A stretch of DNA of 64,000 nt from Flammula alnicola (Eukaryota; Basidiomycota; Agaricomycetes; Agaricales; Strophariaceae), in the NCBI GenBank assembly GCA_015499995.1, contig JADNRV010000227.1, positions 1 to 64,000 on the forward strand. The letters run 5' to 3'. The position numbers and the translations under genes were made by a program. The first letter of the stretch is position 1, and every line of letters starts with the position of its first letter. Positions 58,669-64,000 of the stretch are shown piece after piece. Under the pieces are notes generated by a model. That model was given only the letters and a program-made list of their open reading frames with translations. It was not told where the DNA came from and made no database searches.

Positions 58669-59257
58669 CAGTAACTCGAACCTCTCATAACCCATGCCTG
58701 AGATAACCCATAACCCCTTATATCCCATAGATTTTTTGGTCCACCAAGTCGGTGGGCGGGAATTTTCAACCCATAACCCATAAGTCCGCGATAACCCATA
58801 ATCCATACCCCTCCCCGACCAAAACCCATAGGTTTTGGTACTATATCGGGCCTATAAGCGTAGCTTTACGGTTGAATAATTATTTTGCCAGGTATCCATC
58901 ACAAATGATACGCCACAGCAGCCACTTAACAGCTCAAAACTGACCTTTTTGACCTAATTCCACCCAGAAAGCACCACCCCAATAATTTTCTCACGACTCT
59001 GATGGTGTCAAACCTCCTCCCGGCCCACCGTCATAAGGCCATCAAGGCGTAGATGATGAATGATCTCCTTTCAAGCATGTTAGAGGCACTCGTGAATGAC
59101 AACCGCCATATTTTAGCAGAAATCCGACCGTCAGTGGCCGTAAATTTTTTGATATTTTTCGAATCTATTTTTAGCTTCCCTCTCGCAGCCCATAACCTCT
59201 GATAACCCATACTCTGGGCCATCCACCGAGAAGTATGGGTTATGAGGGGTTCGACTG
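58669..59257. mobile_element. TA-flanked CAGT-ended MITE, 589 bp
   Basis: Ends CAGTAACTCGAACCTCTCAT (left) and, in reverse complement on the right, CAGTCGAACCCCTCATAACC; both arms continue into CCCAT words. TA dinucleotides border both sides. CAGT ends and a TA duplication suggest the Tc1/mariner superfamily. Repeated ATAACCCATA words fill the interior. It separates two pieces of the DUF6697 gene, but the frame is not restored by simple removal. Confidence 0.7.
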
Positions 59258-60248
59258 TAGATATACTGGGTTTGGGGCTCGATGCCAATTGGTTTCAATC
59301 GATCTGTGAGAGTCCTGGAAAGGAATACCATATCTTCGTCTATCTTTGCCTTGGGCTATAAAATCAAGATAGGTCACGGCGTCAGATTCCTCCAGATTTG
59401 ACGGTGAGAGAGGACTGACATTTTTTAGAAGCTTGAGCTTTTTATAGTCTTCCTTCTCCTCTTTCCGTCGTGTATGTACTAGTGCCAGTGTCGGAAGGAG
59501 CACTCCGTCAAAAATCAAGCGCGGACACTTATTGGGGCGACATAGAGGGGGGGATTGCGTTACTAATTTGGTTTATTGAGGTTCCTGCTTAATTACGGGC
59601 ACTTCTGGTGCGATATGAGTGTCCATAGTCGGACGCGATGGTCGATCAAGCATCTAGAGGTGAAAAAATAATGAGATGAAGACTAACCATGGTCCATGAC
59701 GAAATTGATGCTGCACCTCGACATCTTCATAAACAGGAATCCCAGAGGAGAAAGGTTCGTCAATATGACCTGGATCAATTTCAAGTACGTCTGTCTCGTC
59801 CTTCTTAACTAAGATTTTTATATCTTTCGGGTCGGACTCGCATGTCTAGTAGTCGGGCTTGACGTCAGGGCGAAAACCAGGCAGAAAAAAAGTACATACG
59901 GCTATAATCTCCCCTTCACTCTTTGGAGGGGGTTTCGATTCTGAGCATTCTCTCCGAATATCAATGTCAACATTGGTATCAGGAATAGCCGCTTTCAGGT
60001 CGTCTACTGGTTCAGATTTGGGACCCTGGTCTTGAACAGACGAAGCTGCAGGTTTCGACTCCTGGCGTCTCGGGACTTAGCTGAAATTAGGTAACGGGAT
60101 TAGAAAAGCGACATACTTCGTTCTCGACCTTCACAGTTGGTCTATGTGCCACTTCAACATTGAGGACCGTCGAATGTGGGTTTTGCGCAACGAATTCCAG
60201 GAATTCCGAGCCCTCTTTCAATGTCGCCGAATGCACATATTTGGTCAT

Positions 60249-62111
60249 AACAAATTGTCAATTGGCTCAAGAATAAGAGAGGGGGCTTTTGTCTGCAGAA
60301 AAAAAAAACAAGGATGGAGAACAGGTCCGAAAATTCCCAAAATGCGAAAGTATGTACTCAACAACTGAACATGATTCACTGCGTTTGTGGCGAAATATAG
60401 ACGCCCTCTATTTAGGTATCTATGAGGCACCAATCGCGGAAATAGTGGCCGACTATTTTTGGAATAAGGGCACCTCTATTATGCCATTTATTGGTAAGAC
60501 ATTGGGGCCTAAATAGTGCCCTCCATAGGTCAATCATAGGATGTATAGAGGCCCACCATATATCACCAATGAAGGTCTTTATATATTCTATGCCGTAGCA
60601 ATAGTGGGCACCGTTGGGCCACTATTTATTACCTTACAATTTAGAAAACCAGACAGATCCTCGATATATGGAATGAGATCACATTGAACATTGATAACTA
60701 CATATGTTAACGTAAAACATTATGCTTCGCTAATGCTAGGTAACATACACAGGAGGAAACTCCTCTCCCAGCACCTAGTGGTTCGCCTCCAGCGGGAACG
60801 ATCTACCTTGCGAGGCTCACCTTGCCTGTACAGACAGCCGTTTCATCCTTCCATTTTCCCTTGGCTGGGCAGCACACGGTCCCTGCTCAGTGCGTCATAC
60901 ATCTCCGCCATCTCCTCAGTGCTTGGTGCTGTGGATGCTGAGGTTGAGCAGGGTGTGCACCAGGCTGGTTGGCGTGCATGATGACTGACACCCTGTGAGT
61001 GGGCGGGGGATATCAAGGCTGCGAGCTCAGGTGGGGTAGTCTGCGAAGATATATGACGGGAACAAGATGATGTCAGTAACGATTTAAGTGGGCTACAGGT
61101 TCCGCATCTATGATACCACCTACGCCTTCTTGAATCTTGATGCAGGTACGATGAGATTCTAGGTCCTAAAGACAGCGTCAAGAAAGGTAGCACTTCATTA
61201 ATAATTGGAAAAACACATACCATATGGCCTGCTACATATATTGCCCTGGTTGAATCATAGAACAATGATATCTAGGGTGAGAAATAAGAGTGTCCTCGAC
61301 AGTGAAAGGAGAACGAACCTCACTGTCATGAACTGTCCTTGCACAATGGTTAGCTATCCGCGCATGTCTAACGTCATTGTGTGCCGGGGGTGTACTGAGT
61401 AGCAGAAGAGATTAGGGAGAGATCACGGAAGGAAGGAAGGAAGGAAGAAGGCGGGCGAAAAAAGTTCACATGCGCAGAATCGGAGTTTGAATGGACTTCG
61501 TTCGTTTCAAAACTTCGTCGGAAAAATAAGTGGTACTGGTGATGCCCTATAGGTATGATTTTTCATCAATAGTAGCTATAGTAGTATATTGTAGATGCTT
61601 TTTGGGTACCCTCTACTGGTCCGAAATAGTATCCCTCTATTTTTGACCTTCGGAGGCCGCTATCTCTACGATTCATTCCAAATAGTGGCCATTTTACCTC
61701 AGAAATAGTGAAGTCACTATCGTTCACTGAAAGCATCCCTCTATTTGTTACAATCAGTACAATCTAGCTATCTATAAGTACGATACATGACTTATCGTAC
61801 CTATAGACAGCCCCTTATATTTTGGGCAAAACGCAGTGATTGACATTGGTTGTTACTTCACCTGTCCCGAAAATATCGGATTACTGTTTTGGGCAGGTGT
61901 TATGTATGATAAAGTCACGTCACGCGCGCGTCACGTCTGCTTTAGATTTCGCCAGCTCAATGGACACGTCGCTTGCTTATTATATTCAACGACCCTCTTT
62001 CTTCTCAGCTTTCTTCTCCCTGCTTTTTAACTCAACATACGGCGGGAGATTTTGCTCCAGTGCAGGGCGTAAACGAATTAGCGAGCAAAGCCCCAAGAAA
62101 GTCCAGCCGAA
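60249..62111. other. Intergenic, probably repeat-derived
   Basis: No supported gene in 1.9 kb. Words such as AAATAGTGGCC and CCCTCTATTT recur at 60400-60480 and, in the opposite orientation, at 61620-61750, which may be the ends of a decayed inverted-repeat element. A (GAAG)n run lies at 61431-61446. The last part precedes the SEC63 start. Confidence 0.5.
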
Positions 62112-64000
62112 ATGGCTACGTACGAATACGACGAGGCCGGTGTCATGGCCGCGTATTTTCTTATCACATTCCTTGCCTTGGTACTCGTGCCATTGACCAT
62201 ATCTTCAGTTACCAAAACTTCCGGTGAGTAGCCGCTTTGAATTGAAAATATATAGAGACACTGAACTTGGTCGCACAGGCAAGAAAGTCACCGAAGGGTG
62301 CCAGTGCACACCGTGCGTTGAACAGCGCAAAGAACTCAGCAGGCTAGAGACAGGGACACTTTTGAATCCGAAGATCAGCAGAAAGTTGGCATTCAGTTCT
62401 TTTCTATGATCGTTTGGCTAACCGAATGCTACCAGAACGTATTTCCTACTGGGAGGCTGGTCGCTGTTTGCATTCGTCTGCTACAGAGTGTCGCTGTTGA
62501 AGGTGGAGAACAAACTCTACAACCCATTTGAGATCCTCGGCATCCAGACCGTATGTCAGCTTGCTGTCAAAATTTTGGTCATAGACTAACACGTCTCGAT
62601 CCAGTCCACAACTGAAAAAGACATCAAGTCACACTTCAAGCAACTCTCGAAGTTATAGTAAGTACCAAAGATATCAGGGTTTTCTTCGAACATGATTTAA
62701 TTTCAATGACCAGTCATCCCGATAAAGTTAAGGTTACCGCCAACCTCACAATTGAAGCCATCCAAGAACGCTTCGTTGAAATCACCAAAGCCTACAAATC
62801 GTAAGCAATAATTCACATTCATACGGGGAGCTTCATTAATCGCAAGACAGTCTGACAGACGAGAGGATCAAGGAAAACTGGATCAAGTACAACCACCCTG
62901 ATGGACCGCAAAGCACAACCATGGGTATCGCGCTTCCAAAGTGGATTGTTGAAGGCAAAAATAGAATCTGGGTATTGGCGGCTTACGGTCTCGTCTTCGG
63001 CGGTGCTCTTCCCGCTCTTGTGGTAAGCTCCGGTCTTACTTTCTCCATGTTTCTTCCCTCACCTGGCAATTACAGGGCCGTTGGTGGTTCGGTAGTCGAC
63101 AAAAGACAAAGGACGGCATCAATGCCCTGTCCGCGGCCGCCTTTTTCAAATCGATCAAGGAGGAGTCATCCGTCGAAGAGGTTGTCAGCGCCCTCGGCAA
63201 GGCATACAAGTGGGAACTCCCCATTGCGAAGGCAAAGTCCAGTGCGGAGCTCGACCAGTTAGAAAAGACGATTGAGGAGAAGTTGGGTGCCAAGTGGACA
63301 GAAGTGCGGAAGCTAGCTAAGGATTATGACGGAGAGCTGCACGAGTCACGGAGAAAGGCGCTCGTTTTGCTTTATGCCCACCTGCTGAGACTAGACATCA
63401 AGGACTTTGGGCTCAAAAAAGGTCGGTCTACCCATTCTTTTATAGCCCGACGTTCGAGGCTCATTCTACTATCATACAGAACAAAAAGAATTGCTCCTCC
63501 AGACCCCTACCCTTCTCAACGCCCTCCTCAATGTCTCCGTCGCCCGAACATGGCTTCTGCCCTCGCTTGCCATTATGCGCTTGTATGCTTCCTTCACCCA
63601 AGCATTGCCCCCAAATGCCAGCGAACGTCTGCGCTTTGCTCAACTTCCAGGCCTGAGTCCCGATGACATCGAGAAAGTTGCTCCCAAAGCTAAGGATATG
63701 TCCGATGTGTTGTTCTCGTTAGAAGAAAAGGAAGATCCTCGCGTGGGAGATGTTAAGAAAGCCATGGAGAAATGGAGCCATGTGGACATTGTCAGCGCTT
63801 CCTTCAAAGGTGTGTACAAGTTGTTGTGTGCAGTAATAACGTTAGGGTCTAGGCGTTCTGACATATTTTCTACAGTCATCGGCGAACGCATCGTCACACC
63901 CTCATCTATCATCTACCTCCTCGTCAAGCTACGGATATCGCCGCCCGGCGCCGCTCCTTCTGAAAAGAAGGAGCTAAGTGTTGAAGAGACGAAACGTGCT
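62112..64000 (+). CDS. SEC63: SEC63 ER translocation protein, 3' end outside window
   Basis: ER membrane J-protein that recruits BiP/Kar2 to the Sec61 translocon for post-translational import. Exons: 62112-62223, 62279-62384, 62436-62550, 62605-62657, 62714-62800, 62851-63022, 63076-63421, 63480-63809 and 63876 onward. MATYEYDEAGVMAAYFLITF opens the first membrane segment, and a second is YFLLGGWSLFAFVCYRVSLL. The J domain PFEILGIQTSTTEKDIKSHF carries the HPD motif in YHPDKV. A third membrane segment (VLAAYGLVFGGALPALV) precedes GRWWFGSRQKTKDGI, then the start of the Sec63/Brl domain (LLNVSVARTWLLPSLAIMRL). The window ends within the protein. All junctions keep phase. Confidence 0.96.

Larger units (their letters stand above)
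44102..60248 (-). pseudogene. DUF6697-type gene split by three transposon insertions
   Basis: Basidiomycete protein with a C-terminal DUF6697-like domain, function unknown. Pieces on the minus strand: 60117-60248 (start MTKYVHSATLKEGSEF), 59900-60061, 59688-59845, about 59260-59500 (RRYGIPFQDSHRSIETNW), 58520-58666 (AKVYGGNMQETIPKVAAKF), 57848-57959 (PCAPGLFLGTEPGPDYGRV), 44779-44879 (NNEWVYIGMYEVKAANPP), 44536-44724 (WGAKPRARILGRKEFGREPT), and 44102-44482 (MGVWSMKCVGYDNDFQRQL plus an acidic tail). The hAT-like and KDZ insertions each cut an exon, and removing the element and one target copy restores the frame across both. The piece between 59519 and 59687 could not be spliced with confidence. 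The host gene was probably intact until recently. Confidence 0.8.

Noticed and set aside
60843..61265. 140-aa minus-strand frame
   Set aside because: Ser/Thr-rich, no recognisable domain, lies in repeat-like DNA.
1..64000. tRNA, rRNA and CRISPR arrays
   Set aside because: None seen; CRISPR would not be expected in fungal nuclear DNA, and the repeats present are minisatellites and transposon ends.

Overview
The window looks like nuclear DNA of a mushroom-forming basidiomycete (Agaricomycetes). Genes are cut by many introns of about 46-80 nt. Conserved eukaryotic genes are present (mitochondrial malate dehydrogenase, OMA1-type protease, BUB3, cyclin C, SEC63), along with families typical of Agaricomycetes (TAP-like hydrolase, DUF6697, F-box-like families). 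The mobile DNA is also diagnostic: a Helitron and a KDZ transposon that carries a TET/JBP dioxygenase. All assignments come from reading the sequence and from memory of the families; no search was run.

Layout. 1-10 kb: a TAP-like alpha/beta hydrolase cut by the window edge (one in-frame stop), mitochondrial malate dehydrogenase with a 6-nt microexon, a decayed BUB3 copy whose N-terminus is replaced by a Helitron fragment, and an OMA1-like metalloprotease with two GC-AG introns. About 10.4-20.8 kb: a Helitron with a recognisable 3' hairpin plus CTAG end. Its Rep/helicase gene is broken, but two other genes (a 277-aa OB-fold-like candidate and a 663-aa antisense gene) read cleanly. 20.8-24.1 kb: repeat-rich DNA with terminal-inverted-repeat elements. 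24-44 kb: mostly host genes: cyclin C, a duplicated F-box-like pair flanking a third F-box-like gene, a secreted His/Pro/Ala-rich protein, two large proteins of unknown function and an epoxide-hydrolase-like enzyme.

44-60 kb: one DUF6697 gene on the minus strand has been split by three insertions. The largest is a 12,960-bp KDZ (Zisupton-type) element with roughly 137-bp near-identical terminal inverted repeats and an 8-bp target duplication. The others are a 560-bp hAT-like MITE with an 8-bp duplication and a 589-bp TA-flanked CAGT-ended MITE. The KDZ element carries its transposase (apparently damaged), a TET/JBP 5-methylcytosine dioxygenase with an intact active site, two unknown cargo genes, a broken G-protein alpha fragment and another coding remnant. 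62.1 kb to the end: SEC63, cut by the window edge.

How it fits together: the most striking system is the KDZ element, which combines a transposase with a DNA-modifying dioxygenase, anonymous cargo and captured host gene pieces, and sits inside a host gene whose reading frame can still be followed across the junction. The Helitron is a second cargo-bearing element. In both elements the mobilising protein looks damaged while accessory genes remain open, which suggests either movement in trans or a different rate of decay for the cargo.
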